This document shows, one piece after another, positions 46,504 through 54,375 of a stretch of DNA of 64,000 nt. Position 1 is the first letter of the stretch. Every line of letters begins with the position of its first letter. The notes beneath the pieces were generated by a model that was not told where the DNA came from, searched no databases, and saw only the letters and a list, made by a program, of their open reading frames with translations. A program made the position numbers and the translations under genes. The DNA is taken from assembly GCF_037969765.1 (NCBI RefSeq), contig NZ_CP150207.1, positions 186,001-250,000 of the forward strand, read 5' to 3'. Source of the DNA: Paenibacillus sp. FSL W8-0186 (GTDB taxonomy: Bacteria; Bacillota; Bacilli; Paenibacillales; Paenibacillaceae).

Positions 46504-47259
46504 ATGTCGGTTTCTATCGCATTGGTTCCTATCGCGCTTACGCTGCGCCTGGTGATGGGTAAGGACAAATTTGACAGATGGGCAGAATCGATGCAAGTGA
46601 AGGAGCCCTCCACCTTTGAAAATGAGCATGAACTCGTGCGCACGGTGCGCAAGGCCGGGTACGATGCGGAAAAATGGGGAGGAAGCTATAAAACCCATAT
46701 CGACGGGGAAGATCTGTATTTCTTCTGGGAGCTCGATGACGGCAAATGGACAGCTGTCTTTGGAAGATCCGATTCTAGGCAGAAAATCAGGGAATTCATG
46801 GCAGAGATCAATCAGGCGGCCGGGCGGCAGATTTTCGAGCAGCTTCAGGTACAGGGCGACACGATGACCATGACTTCAGCCACAGAGACTGCCGAGTCCG
46901 TAGCGACCTTTCCTACCAATTTTCGGGACGGGGAGCTTTTGTTCAGAACACTGAAGGAATTCGGCGTTAACCCGGTCCGTGAGGGCTCCGGCATGAAATG
47001 CAGAGTAGAGGATGCCCTGCTGATATTCAGGCAGTCCCCATCCCATGACAGCCCATTTTACGTCGAGGTTCACAATGCGCCGGATTTGCGCAAAGTATAT
47101 CAATACCTATCCGATGTAGATGAGGATTATAAACGCTGCCTGCAGTCCATGGTCTATGAGAAGCTAAAGGAACGTGTGGAAGCAAAGAACATGACTGTCG
47201 AAAGTGAAGAAGTGCTGGAGGATAACTCCATAGTACTTACGATCAACATCAGGGGTTGA
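46504..47259 (+). CDS. DUF1257-like two-domain protein
   Basis: This 251-aa soluble protein appears to be a duplication. An N-terminal half (about 38-115) holds ENEHELVRTVRKAGYDAEKW and ELDDGKWTAVFGRSD. A C-terminal half (about 140-250) holds DGELLFRTLKEFGVNP, YQYLSDVDEDYKRCLQSMVY and then an alpha-beta tail, VYEKLKERVEAKNMTVESEE, ending VLTINI. The C-terminal half fits DUF1257 (Ycf35-like). The family's function is unknown. The TAA of the DUF2997 gene is adjacent, and GGAGGAG lies at the end of that gene as ribosome-binding site. Confidence 0.65.
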   Translation: MSVSIALVPIALTLRLVMGKDKFDRWAESMQVKEPSTFENEHELVRTVRKAGYDAEKWGGSYKTHIDGEDLYFFWELDDGKWTAVFGRSDSRQKIREFMAEINQAAGRQIFEQLQVQGDTMTMTSATETAESVATFPTNFRDGELLFRTLKEFGVNPVREGSGMKCRVEDALLIFRQSPSHDSPFYVEVHNAPDLRKVYQYLSDVDEDYKRCLQSMVYEKLKERVEAKNMTVESEEVLEDNSIVLTINIRG

Positions 47260-47264
47260 ACAGG

Positions 47265-48308
47265 ATGAGAACCATAGATTTTAATAAAATTGAGCGCATT
47301 TGCGCGGGTTACTGGGGGTCTGGCTATTTCGTCGCAGAGGCGATTCCGATCAACAAATTGTCTAAGTTTTGCAGTGCGATATCGGTCCAGGTTCAGGGGC
47401 ATGCCATTGCTTTTATCGACGCTACCGTATTTGGCAGCGGTAAAAATGGGCTGCTGATTACCGAGGCCGGAGTATATTGGCGCAATGACTGGGCGACGGA
47501 TACCAGGAAGAATTATCTGAGCTGGGAGGAGCTCATACAGGTCTCGGTCATGCGGAGCGGAGATTATGACATAGAGCTTGGTCCAGGCAACTTTTTCAGT
47601 ATGTCTGCCGGTCAATTTGATAAGGATGCCTTGGTTCAGCTGCTTCAGGATATTCAGAGCTATCTCATTACGGCATTGGGGGATCAAGCCGAATCTGAGG
47701 ACAAATACAACACGCAGGAAAAGGTGAACGCCCCACCCATCGCCCCACCTATGCCTGCACCAACAGAGAAATGGATGGTAGCCATAGCCGGTCAATCCTA
47801 TGGTCCATACGATATTGATCTGATTAAAAGTTTACTGGGCAGCGGACAAATTCGGCCGGAAGAGACCCATGTATGGAAGCCGGGCATGCCAGATTGGATC
47901 CCGTTCATGAGTCAGCCTGAGATGGCTGAACTGGTCTTCCCCGTTCCTTCGCCAGCTCCGCTGGAGCCGCGGTTTGCACCGACACCACAGTCTGTGAAGG
48001 ATTCGATCGAATTCTCCTTAGAACCGAAGCAAGCTTCGTATGAAATGGGCCCTGTCGATGTAAATACTGCATCCATGGAGGAATTGATTGAAGTTCTGGG
48101 CGTCGGAATCGTCGGGGCCGAGCGAATTGTGCAGCAGCGTGAAGCGGTTGGCGGGTTCCGGTCTCTGGAAGAGGTAGGGGAGTTATTAGGGTTAAAGCCT
48201 CACCAAGTAGAGAGATTGCGTAAGCAGGTTATTTTTACACCAATAGATGCATCTGTATCCCCAACGCCAACACCGCTGAAGCCAAACGCACGGGTGGTGG
48301 ATTACTGA
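47265..48308 (+). CDS. GYF_2 and helix-hairpin-helix domain protein
   Basis: This 347-aa protein has three visible parts. Residues 1-150 form a beta-rich domain (AISVQVQGHAIAFIDATVFG, GLLITEAGVYWRNDW, LSWEELIQVSVM) reminiscent of bacterial PH-like domains. Residues 165-225 form a GYF_2/DUF4339 domain (WMVAIAGQSYGPYDIDLIK and VWKPGMPDWIPF). Residues about 265-330 form a ComEA-like helix-hairpin-helix pair (VDVNTASMEELIEVLGVGIV and FRSLEEVGELLGLKP). Pro-rich linkers join them. The last codon overlaps the next start (TGATG). GYF-type domains bind proline-rich peptides and HhH binds nucleic acid or protein; the combined role is unknown. Confidence 0.75.
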   Translation: MRTIDFNKIERICAGYWGSGYFVAEAIPINKLSKFCSAISVQVQGHAIAFIDATVFGSGKNGLLITEAGVYWRNDWATDTRKNYLSWEELIQVSVMRSGDYDIELGPGNFFSMSAGQFDKDALVQLLQDIQSYLITALGDQAESEDKYNTQEKVNAPPIAPPMPAPTEKWMVAIAGQSYGPYDIDLIKSLLGSGQIRPEETHVWKPGMPDWIPFMSQPEMAELVFPVPSPAPLEPRFAPTPQSVKDSIEFSLEPKQASYEMGPVDVNTASMEELIEVLGVGIVGAERIVQQREAVGGFRSLEEVGELLGLKPHQVERLRKQVIFTPIDASVSPTPTPLKPNARVVDY

Positions 48309-48904
48309 TGCTGCTGCGCGTACATCAATTTATACCTGTGACTAGAGTGGAAGGGCCCGGCATACGTGCCTGTATTCAGGTACAGGGGTGCCCCATTCAT
48401 TGCCCTGGCTGTGCGGTTCCGTTTACTTGGGCGGCAGACGGGGGGATTGCAATGGAGGTAGAGCAACTGGCGGAGCAGATTCTTCAGGGGCCTGAAGTTG
48501 AAGGGGTGACCTTTCTGGGCGGGGAGCCCTTTGCCCAAGCCCGGGCGTTGGCTCAGTTAGGCGGCATCCTAAAGAATGAGGGGCTGTCAGTAATGACCTT
48601 CACGGGTTACCTGATTGAGAACTTGCGGAGCTCGGGAAACCAGGATTACCTCGACTTATTGGCGGTGACCGATTTGCTGATCGACGGGCCTTTTCAGAAA
48701 GACAGGCTGGATACAAGCCGGCCCTGGGTAGGTTCCTCCAATCAGCGCTACCATTTCCTGACGGATCGGTACTTTCATCTCCAGGATCAGCTGGCAGAGA
48801 TTCCGAACAGGCTTGAGGTGCGTCTTGCGCCTGACGGCAGGGTGAAGGTTAACGGGCTAGCCGAAGTTAAGGATTTAGAGGATCTGTTTGGACGGCTGCT
48901 ATAA
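48308..48904 (+). CDS. NrdG-like radical SAM protein
   Basis: This 198-aa protein has the radical-SAM cluster motif C-x3-C-x2-C in QGCPIHCPGCAVPFTW, the GGE motif in VTFLGGEPFAQA, and the short fold of anaerobic ribonucleotide reductase activase (NrdG). The same short fold occurs in several stand-alone modifying enzymes. The last 40 residues add a small beta domain (PNRLEVRLAPDGRVKVNGLA). No anaerobic reductase gene (nrdD) is nearby, and the operon links it instead to DUF2997 and DUF1257-like proteins. It is therefore probably not NrdG proper but activates or modifies another partner. The start overlaps the upstream stop codon. Confidence 0.83.
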   Translation: MLLRVHQFIPVTRVEGPGIRACIQVQGCPIHCPGCAVPFTWAADGGIAMEVEQLAEQILQGPEVEGVTFLGGEPFAQARALAQLGGILKNEGLSVMTFTGYLIENLRSSGNQDYLDLLAVTDLLIDGPFQKDRLDTSRPWVGSSNQRYHFLTDRYFHLQDQLAEIPNRLEVRLAPDGRVKVNGLAEVKDLEDLFGRLL

Positions 48905-48942
48905 TAGTTTGTGTATTGAATAATGAGATAGGAAGATGCAAT

Positions 48943-49107
48943 ATGAGATGTGGCGAGAAATGTTTTCTGGTCACCTATGAAATCGGCGGTGAACAGCGAG
49001 TAGCTCCGGTCACGGCCAGAACACCGGTGGAAGCGAGAAAAAAGCTCCGCCGCACCATCGGAGCAGAACCGAGTATTATTGCGGTTAGGCGGGACTCAGC
49101 CCAATAG
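48943..49107 (+). CDS. 54-aa protein at the end of the radical SAM operon
   Basis: This short protein, MRCGEKCFLVTYEIGGEQRV and onwards, has two Cys at the N-terminus, a strand pair and a basic helix (PVEARKKLRRTIG). GGAAG lies before the ATG at 48943. It ends the unit; a terminator follows at 49118. It might be a target or small cofactor-carrying partner of the radical SAM enzyme, but no family is recognised and this is inference from position only. Confidence 0.6.
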   Translation: MRCGEKCFLVTYEIGGEQRVAPVTARTPVEARKKLRRTIGAEPSIIAVRRDSAQ

Positions 49108-49117
49108 ACTTGGCGGA

Positions 49118-49154
49118 AAGACACTGATCTATTAAGGTTAGTGTCTTATTTTTA
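49118..49154 (+). terminator. Terminator of the DUF2997 operon
   Basis: AAGACACTGATC pairs with GGTTAGTGTCTT around a short loop and is followed by ATTTTT. Confidence 0.8.
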
Positions 49155-49185
49155 CTTTGGGCTCTTGGCATAACCAAGCAAAGCA

Positions 49186-49243
49186 TTGCAGTCCGTCTGC
49201 TGCTGTGCTATATTTGATTTAAATTGGTCAACCAACCAAATTT
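49186..49243 (+). promoter_or_regulatory. tetR promoter and operator 1
   Basis: TTGCAG (49186-49191), a 17-nt spacer and TATATT (49209-49214) are followed at 49221-49243 by AAATTGGTCAACCAACCAAA. Its reverse complement shares TTTGGTTGGT-Y-GACCAA with the site at 49857. The operator covers the likely transcription start. Confidence 0.75.
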
Positions 49244-49260
49244 AGAAATGCGGTGATTGC

Positions 49261-49830
49261 ATGGTACAACAGAAGCGGGATAAAGTCGTTGATGCGGCAT
49301 ATAAAGTGATGTCAGAAAAGGGATATGAGAAGGCATCCATTAAAGATATAGCCAGCGAGGCGGGGATTACGCCCGGATTGATTCATTATTATTTCCGCAA
49401 TAAAGAAGAAATTCTGACCGATCTGCTAATTGCTTCCTCCAGGCAGTACACGCAGGATATGCAGAGGCTTCAATCGAGCGTACCTGCGGAGCATCTCGCG
49501 AAGGCGGCTCTTAACGAACCTAAGGATCGTGTCGAAAGGCAGCCCGATTGGTATAAACTCCGATACGAATTATTTGCCCTGGGGCTTCGCAATCCGCAAA
49601 TTTCGGATAGTGTAAATGCCTTGCTGGGAAATGCACGAACCGGGATTGAGGCAATTCTGCACAAGATTGTTGGCGATGCCGGAGAAGAAGCAGCTTCGGT
49701 GGCGGCCATTATGCTGGCCTGCTTTGACGGGTTGGCTTTGCAGAAGCTGTTGAATCCGGAGTTTGATATAGACGGCGCCTACTTAGAGTTAGAGAAAATG
49801 CTGAGAGCTAGATATAACATTACGGATTAA
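49261..49830 (+). CDS. TetR family transcriptional regulator
   Basis: This 189-aa repressor has the N-terminal TetR domain AAYKVMSEKGYEKASIKDIA and AGITPGLIHYYFRNKEEILT (residues about 10-55). A helical ligand-binding domain without recognisable specificity follows. Matching palindromes stand before it and directly after it, in front of a small membrane-protein gene, so autoregulation and control of that gene are likely. Confidence 0.92.
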   Translation: MVQQKRDKVVDAAYKVMSEKGYEKASIKDIASEAGITPGLIHYYFRNKEEILTDLLIASSRQYTQDMQRLQSSVPAEHLAKAALNEPKDRVERQPDWYKLRYELFALGLRNPQISDSVNALLGNARTGIEAILHKIVGDAGEEAASVAAIMLACFDGLALQKLLNPEFDIDGAYLELEKMLRARYNITD

Positions 49831-49856
49831 GAAGCCGCTTTTCTTTTTTTAAATAA

Positions 49857-49877
49857 ATTTGGTTGGTCGACCAACTT
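49857..49877 (+). promoter_or_regulatory. TetR operator 2
   Basis: ATTTGGTTGGTCGACCAACTT contains the perfect 14-bp palindrome GTTGGTCGACCAAC. It shares its core with the site before tetR and lies about 30 bp before the start of the membrane-protein gene. Confidence 0.78.
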
Positions 49878-49907
49878 AGGACTATAGCTAAAAGGGAGAT
49901 GTTTACG

Positions 49908-50366
49908 ATGTTCATGTTCATCTTGCAAGCCATTGAAAATTTTGCACTGGCCATCATCGTTGGCGGGGGGATCGTCATGGCCGCAGCGGTTCGTCCGCTG
50001 TTATCCGCCAAGCTGGCCATAAGTACGGGTTCGGATGTGGCTCCGATGTTTGAGGAGATATCCATTAACGCCTGGAACAGGTATAACCGGTTGGCGCTGC
50101 TCTCGGCCGCGGCATTACTGATCGTTGACGTGATCCAGGTTCTCACTCGGCTGTCATCGGCCTATTGGCACTTGGTCTTAGCCTTTCTGATGCTGGCAGC
50201 TCTGATTGGCAAGCTTGCCGTCGATAAACAGCTGAAGCAGCGTCTGAACACTTATGCCGCCGATGCAGTCGGCAGCAAGGAACAAAATGCGGGCCACCGT
50301 CTGGTTGAACGGCTAACGAAGCTGATTCTTGTAATTGCTCTTCTATTGGTTGTATTACCGGAATAG
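49908..50366 (+). CDS. Small four-helix membrane protein (DUF4149-like)
   Basis: This 152-aa protein has four hydrophobic helices (about 5-25, 58-80, 85-105, 130-150). It resembles DUF4149-type membrane proteins in the first helix (ENFALAIIVGGGIVMAAAVRPL) and the N-R-Y pair after it. GGGAG lies nine bases before the ATG at 49908; an ATG at 49899 abuts that site. It is separated from the TetR gene only by a copy of the same operator, so it is the probable regulated target. The function is unknown. Confidence 0.7.
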   Translation: MFMFILQAIENFALAIIVGGGIVMAAAVRPLLSAKLAISTGSDVAPMFEEISINAWNRYNRLALLSAAALLIVDVIQVLTRLSSAYWHLVLAFLMLAALIGKLAVDKQLKQRLNTYAADAVGSKEQNAGHRLVERLTKLILVIALLLVVLPE

Positions 50367-50389
50367 ATACATTAAATTTGGTTGATTTT

Positions 50390-50428
50390 ACATGGACGCT
50401 GCTGAGGCGTCCGTGTTATTATTTTTGT
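50390..50428 (+). terminator. Terminator of the TetR/membrane-protein unit
   Basis: ACATGGACGC/GCGTCCGTGT arms (one G-U pair) with a 7-nt loop precede TTATTATTTTT. Confidence 0.8.
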
Positions 50429-50549
50429 GCCAAAAGTCCCAATTGGCTTGATCCATGTTGAAAGGATGTGGTGTTCCGTACGAGGATGGGGAGCGAAACA
50501 CAGCCATACAGTAATGACTTCAGACCCATAATAAAGGAGTAGGAGAACC

Positions 50550-52529
50550 ATGAAATTTTTCAACAAAACACGAATTTTTATGATGATGCTTTGCGGTATA
50601 CTTGCCATTTCTATCATTCCTATGGGCCATACATATGCGGCGAAACAGCGATTCACGGATGTGCCTTCCAATCACTGGGCAAGTCCAGCCATTGAGTATT
50701 TGGCTGATGCGAAATTGATGGACGGCTACAGCGATGGTACGTTCAAGCCAAATGCGTATGTCACGCAGGAGGAGTTTATCGTAACAGCCGTGAGCATTGT
50801 GTTCGGCAGGCCTGCGGGCACAGTATCCCAAGAGGATTCCACATCAGAGGAGTGGTCTGATTGGGCATATGACTTATTAGATCAGAAGGGAATTTACTCT
50901 TTCGATGACTATTGGGTGAGTGGTGATGATAAAAGAAGGGTTCATATCACCCGAGCAGATGCGGCTCGAATTATCTATTTGCTCCTGAATGGGAATGTCG
51001 AACATCCGTCTACGAAGAAGGCCGTGCAATATTTATACCAAAAAGGCATGACTTCAGGAACATATAACAACAGGGGAGATTTCTTTACAAATTACGGTCC
51101 AGCGGAACTGCTAAACCGTGCGTATGCTGCTGTTTTATTGAAAGGCGTGAAGGATTTTAAGGAAGGGAAGATTAAACGGTCAAACAGCTCTGTACCTTTA
51201 AAGGACACTCTCGGCAGCCGAATCAAGAATGTCGCCCAAAAGGCCAATGTCAAAGTAACGGCGACCTCCAATGGGGAAAGGTACCAGACAGAAGTTAAAG
51301 GCAGCGGCATTCATTTTGACTTCCAGTTGGATGATTTTGCTTACGGCGATCTCGGCGAGCATTGGCATATGACGATCATTTCACTGGATAAAAGCAAAAT
51401 CAATCTTATGGCCTCCATTCTCGTTGACCTTGGGCTGCCTATGAGCGAGAAGGATGCGCGTTCATTAGTTAAAGATTTGCTTGCGTATAGATACGAGCAA
51501 ACTGGAGAGATGCAAGGGAAAGGAAAGACATCAATCCACACCTCGTATTACTTTGGCCACCACATACGATGGGGTGAACAGAGAAATAACAGCCCTGAGG
51601 CCGTCTCAAATGCCGATCCCTATGCGCTATTCGTCAATGGAGTATTGAAGAGAGCACCTGGCTTTAATACATTCTTGGATCCGGTGTTCGCGAAGAATGG
51701 AACCGTCTATGTTCCGGTTAGCGATATTGTAAAAGACATGGGAGGTTCCTATACACGGGGCGACGACTGGACGACTTATGATCTGGATATGGGAGAGAAC
51801 CTGCAATGGAAATTCGAATGGGATGGAGCTGATAGTAAGAGAGGATCACTGACATATATCGGCACTCGAGTCGGAAATCAACCGGAGAACACAAAGGTCA
51901 CGGCTATAATGAAGGATATCACCCTCTTCGTCCCACTAGAGTTCATTGCTGAGTATTATCCCGTCCATAAACAGATGGAAAATAAAACGCAAATGATTTT
52001 TGTAGGGACTGTCCCTAAGCATCCTACGGCTAATTATTTTGGAACTAAGGGGCAATATCCGTCAACCTTCGACTTCAATCCCTTGGACCCGAATGTCGAA
52101 TATCCAGGCGGGTGGAAAGCGCCGCAGCTCAAGGCGAAGTGGTCATCTGATCCGAAAAAGAACTTCCAGGCTTTCGCTGATGAGCTCGGATTTACGAATG
52201 AAGGACGTACATTTGGCATCACCGGCGCTACGAAAGCCATTAATTTGATTAGCGGAGATGATAAAGGTACGGAGGTTACGCTTCAGTTTCCAGCATGGGG
52301 CACGCCTCCCGGCCAGCCTAATGAGACGTTATCGGAATCGTTTAAGATTCCGGTCGTTTCCGCGCAATTATTCCACTTCTACTTCGAGGAGAAATGGAAT
52401 ACGGTTTGGAATTACTTTAATCGCAACGACATTCCGGAGCAGTTTAAGTTAAACGGGAGAATGGTAAAGGTGTCGTATGACAATCTCAGAGGCATTCTAA
52501 CGATGAAAATTGGCAAGAAATCTTCTTGA
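50550..52529 (+). CDS. Secreted SLH and stalk-domain protein
   Basis: This 659-aa exported protein has a signal peptide (cleavage after HTYAA). One clear S-layer homology domain (about 35-90, FTDVPSNHWASPAIEYLADA and MDGYSDGTFKPNAYVTQEEF) and parts of a second and third follow. The middle region (about 205-340) is of unknown type. A copper-amine-oxidase N-terminal/stalk-like domain (about 355-490, NGVLKRAPGFNTFLDPVFAK and TVYVPVSDIVKDMGGSY) and an unknown C-terminal region close the protein. It should be attached to the secondary cell-wall polymer. TAAAGGAGTAGGAG precedes the ATG. The role is not deducible. Confidence 0.82.
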   Translation: MKFFNKTRIFMMMLCGILAISIIPMGHTYAAKQRFTDVPSNHWASPAIEYLADAKLMDGYSDGTFKPNAYVTQEEFIVTAVSIVFGRPAGTVSQEDSTSEEWSDWAYDLLDQKGIYSFDDYWVSGDDKRRVHITRADAARIIYLLLNGNVEHPSTKKAVQYLYQKGMTSGTYNNRGDFFTNYGPAELLNRAYAAVLLKGVKDFKEGKIKRSNSSVPLKDTLGSRIKNVAQKANVKVTATSNGERYQTEVKGSGIHFDFQLDDFAYGDLGEHWHMTIISLDKSKINLMASILVDLGLPMSEKDARSLVKDLLAYRYEQTGEMQGKGKTSIHTSYYFGHHIRWGEQRNNSPEAVSNADPYALFVNGVLKRAPGFNTFLDPVFAKNGTVYVPVSDIVKDMGGSYTRGDDWTTYDLDMGENLQWKFEWDGADSKRGSLTYIGTRVGNQPENTKVTAIMKDITLFVPLEFIAEYYPVHKQMENKTQMIFVGTVPKHPTANYFGTKGQYPSTFDFNPLDPNVEYPGGWKAPQLKAKWSSDPKKNFQAFADELGFTNEGRTFGITGATKAINLISGDDKGTEVTLQFPAWGTPPGQPNETLSESFKIPVVSAQLFHFYFEEKWNTVWNYFNRNDIPEQFKLNGRMVKVSYDNLRGILTMKIGKKSS

Positions 52530-52544
52530 GCTCCTTCATAAGGT

Positions 52545-52580
52545 AAGACACTAACCATGAACCGGTTAGTGTCTTTTTTT
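52545..52580 (+). terminator. SLH gene terminator
   Basis: AAGACACTAACC/GGTTAGTGTCTT forms a perfect 12-bp stem followed by TTTTT. Confidence 0.92.
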
Positions 52581-52664
52581 ATTATGCTGAAATGAGTGAT
52601 TCGCCTAATTCACTTTTCTTCCCTGGTCATAAGATGGTTAGAAAATGATCAAAGGAGGATTTGC

Positions 52665-53084
52665 ATGGCGGGGCAAGTAAAGGTAAGTCCGCAATTCAAA
52701 AGGCTGTGTGATCAATTTGGAAGAATTCTGGGGGGAGAATCTGAAATTGAGGAGGGGCCGGTTTGTTTTGTCACCCGGATGACGAATTTAAGCGAGACAA
52801 TTCTGGGAAGAAGAACGCGATCCCCGTTGGTTCAGATGCAAATGTTCTCGTTTGAATCGCTGGATAAGTCAGGGCGCGCGCTTTGTCTGGGGGAGACAGC
52901 CGTACATCAAAACCAGGTTAACCGTTTGCTCTCGAATCTCCGTAAACGGGGAATAAAAGTGACCGCCCTTCATAATCACTGGCTTAAGGAAAATCCGCGC
53001 CTGATGTATATGCACTGGGAAGCCATCGCGAACCCGATTGCATTTGCCAGAAAAACAAAAGAATCCATTGCTTTCTTAGGTTAA
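52665..53084 (+). CDS. DUF1259 protein, copy 1
   Basis: This 139-aa protein of the LppY/LpqO (DUF1259) family shows FKRLCDQFGRILGGESEIEE, GPVCFVTRMTNL, ALCLGETAVHQNQVN and ALHNHWLKENPRLMYMHWEA, with conserved His and Trp residues suggesting a metal or ligand site. No signal peptide is present, unlike mycobacterial LppY/LpqO. The ATG at 52665 follows AAAGGAGG. The next gene encodes a close paralogue 49 bp downstream. The family has no established biochemical function. Confidence 0.85.
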   Translation: MAGQVKVSPQFKRLCDQFGRILGGESEIEEGPVCFVTRMTNLSETILGRRTRSPLVQMQMFSFESLDKSGRALCLGETAVHQNQVNRLLSNLRKRGIKVTALHNHWLKENPRLMYMHWEAIANPIAFARKTKESIAFLG

Positions 53085-53133
53085 CGCAGCTGGGCTGATG
53101 TTTTTACTATAAATTGAAAGGATGAACTTCTCT

Positions 53134-53556
53134 ATGGCGGAGCAGGTAAAGGCAAGTCCTCGCTTTAAAAGGCTATGCAACCAATTTTCACGCATTTTAG
53201 GCGGAACGGAGCATGAAATTACTAAAGGGCCGGTTTGTTTTGTAAGTAGAAATAGGAAAGTGAACGCTTCTATTTTGGGCAGGAGGACAACGTCTCCATT
53301 GGTGCGTTATCAGCTGTTCTCGTTTGAATCGCTGGACAGTTCAGGCCGCGCGCTTTGTTTAGGGGAAACGGCTCTCTTCCAGAACCAAGTCAACCAATTG
53401 ATAAGCAATCTTCGCAAGAACGGAATTAAAGTAACGGCAGTCCACAATCACTGGCTGTTTGATAATCCGCGTCTGATGTATATCCACTGGGAATCGATCG
53501 ATAATCCCATTGCCTTTGCAAGAAAGGTTAAACGTTCTATTTCTTTCTTAGGCTAA
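53134..53556 (+). CDS. DUF1259 protein, copy 2
   Basis: This 140-aa paralogue of the preceding protein matches at most positions (FKRLCNQFSRILGGTEHEIT, GPVCFVSR, FESLDSSGRALCLGETALFQ, VHNHWLFDNPRLMYIHWESI), a tandem duplication. The ATG at 53134 is chosen because the ATG at 53122 abuts the AAAGG site. A terminator follows at 53599. Partial divergence with all motif residues kept suggests both copies are functional. Confidence 0.85.
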   Translation: MAEQVKASPRFKRLCNQFSRILGGTEHEITKGPVCFVSRNRKVNASILGRRTTSPLVRYQLFSFESLDSSGRALCLGETALFQNQVNQLISNLRKNGIKVTAVHNHWLFDNPRLMYIHWESIDNPIAFARKVKRSISFLG

Positions 53557-53598
53557 GATGATGAGATGAATAATTGCATTTAAAGGGGGATTGTTTAG

Positions 53599-53625
53599 CC
53601 CGGCCTCATGGAGGCCGGGATTTTG
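53599..53625 (+). terminator. DUF1259 pair terminator
   Basis: CCCGGCCTC/GAGGCCGGG with a 3-nt loop is followed by ATTTTG. Confidence 0.85.
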
Positions 53626-53644
53626 TTCGATGTGGAAATTTGCG

Positions 53645-53696
53645 TTGACATTCTATCATGACATGTTAAGATATAACCGACAGACAGTCGGTCGGT
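53645..53696 (+). promoter_or_regulatory. Promoter and operator of the TetR-FtsX module
   Basis: TTGACA (53645-53650), 16 nt and TAAGAT (53667-53672) are followed at 53676-53696 by ACCGACAGACAGTCGGTCGG. This imperfect palindrome, with CCGAC/GTCGG half-sites, is of the type used by TetR-family repressors. Confidence 0.72.
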
Positions 53697-53726
53697 ATGA
53701 TAGTGTATAGCGAGGTGGGCATATCA

Positions 53727-54371
53727 TTGAGAATTGTAAAAGATGCAGAGGAGCGCAGAAACGAAATACTGGATACGGCGGATGAGCTCTTTGCGCTTAA
53801 GGGCTTTGATGGTACAAGCACAAACCATATTCTCGAGAAGGTCGGAATTGCGCGGGGAACTTTGTATCATCACTTCAAGTCCAAGGAAGATATTATGGAT
53901 GCGCTGATCGAGAGGTATAGCGCCCGTCTTCTAGGCGCAGCTCAGAGTATTGCCGCAGACAAAAACATCCCCGTTGTCGAGCGTATTATCCGTGTTGTCA
54001 TGGCACTGAACCTAAGCGGCGGAGGCAGCAAGGAGATTATGGAACATATCCACAAGCCGCAGAACGCGCTGATGCATCAGAAAATTCAAAAGGTCATTAT
54101 CCATGGCGTTCCGCCGATATTAACGGAAATCATCCGCGAGGGGATCGAGCAGGGAATGTTCAGCACACCGTATCCTTATGAATGCATGGAGATGGTTGTG
54201 ATTTATGCGAATACCGTCTTTGATGGTGACATGGTTGCATTGACGAATGAGGAGCGCCTGTCGCGAGTGCAGGCCTTTGTCTGCAATATAGAGAGGCTGC
54301 TTGGGGCAGAAAGCGGAAGCCTGAAGGACGTTTTGCGGATGTTTGGGATGAATCCTGAGGCACAGGGGTGA
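53727..54371 (+). CDS. TetR family transcriptional regulator
   Basis: This 214-aa regulator has the TetR helix-turn-helix region ADELFALKGFDGTSTNHILE and KVGIARGTLYHHFKSKEDIM. The best start is TTG at 53727, seven bases after GAGGTGGG. The longer open frame begins with an ATG at 53697 that touches the operator and has no ribosome-binding site. The FtsX permease gene starts 5 bp after the stop, so the regulator and the ABC transporter form one operon, probably autorepressed. Confidence 0.88.
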   Translation: MRIVKDAEERRNEILDTADELFALKGFDGTSTNHILEKVGIARGTLYHHFKSKEDIMDALIERYSARLLGAAQSIAADKNIPVVERIIRVVMALNLSGGGSKEIMEHIHKPQNALMHQKIQKVIIHGVPPILTEIIREGIEQGMFSTPYPYECMEMVVIYANTVFDGDMVALTNEERLSRVQAFVCNIERLLGAESGSLKDVLRMFGMNPEAQG

Positions 54372-54375
54372 CTTT

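Noticed and set aside
48308..48904. Assignment as NrdG proper
   Set aside because: No nrdD in the window and the operon partners are unrelated to ribonucleotide reduction; kept as NrdG-like.
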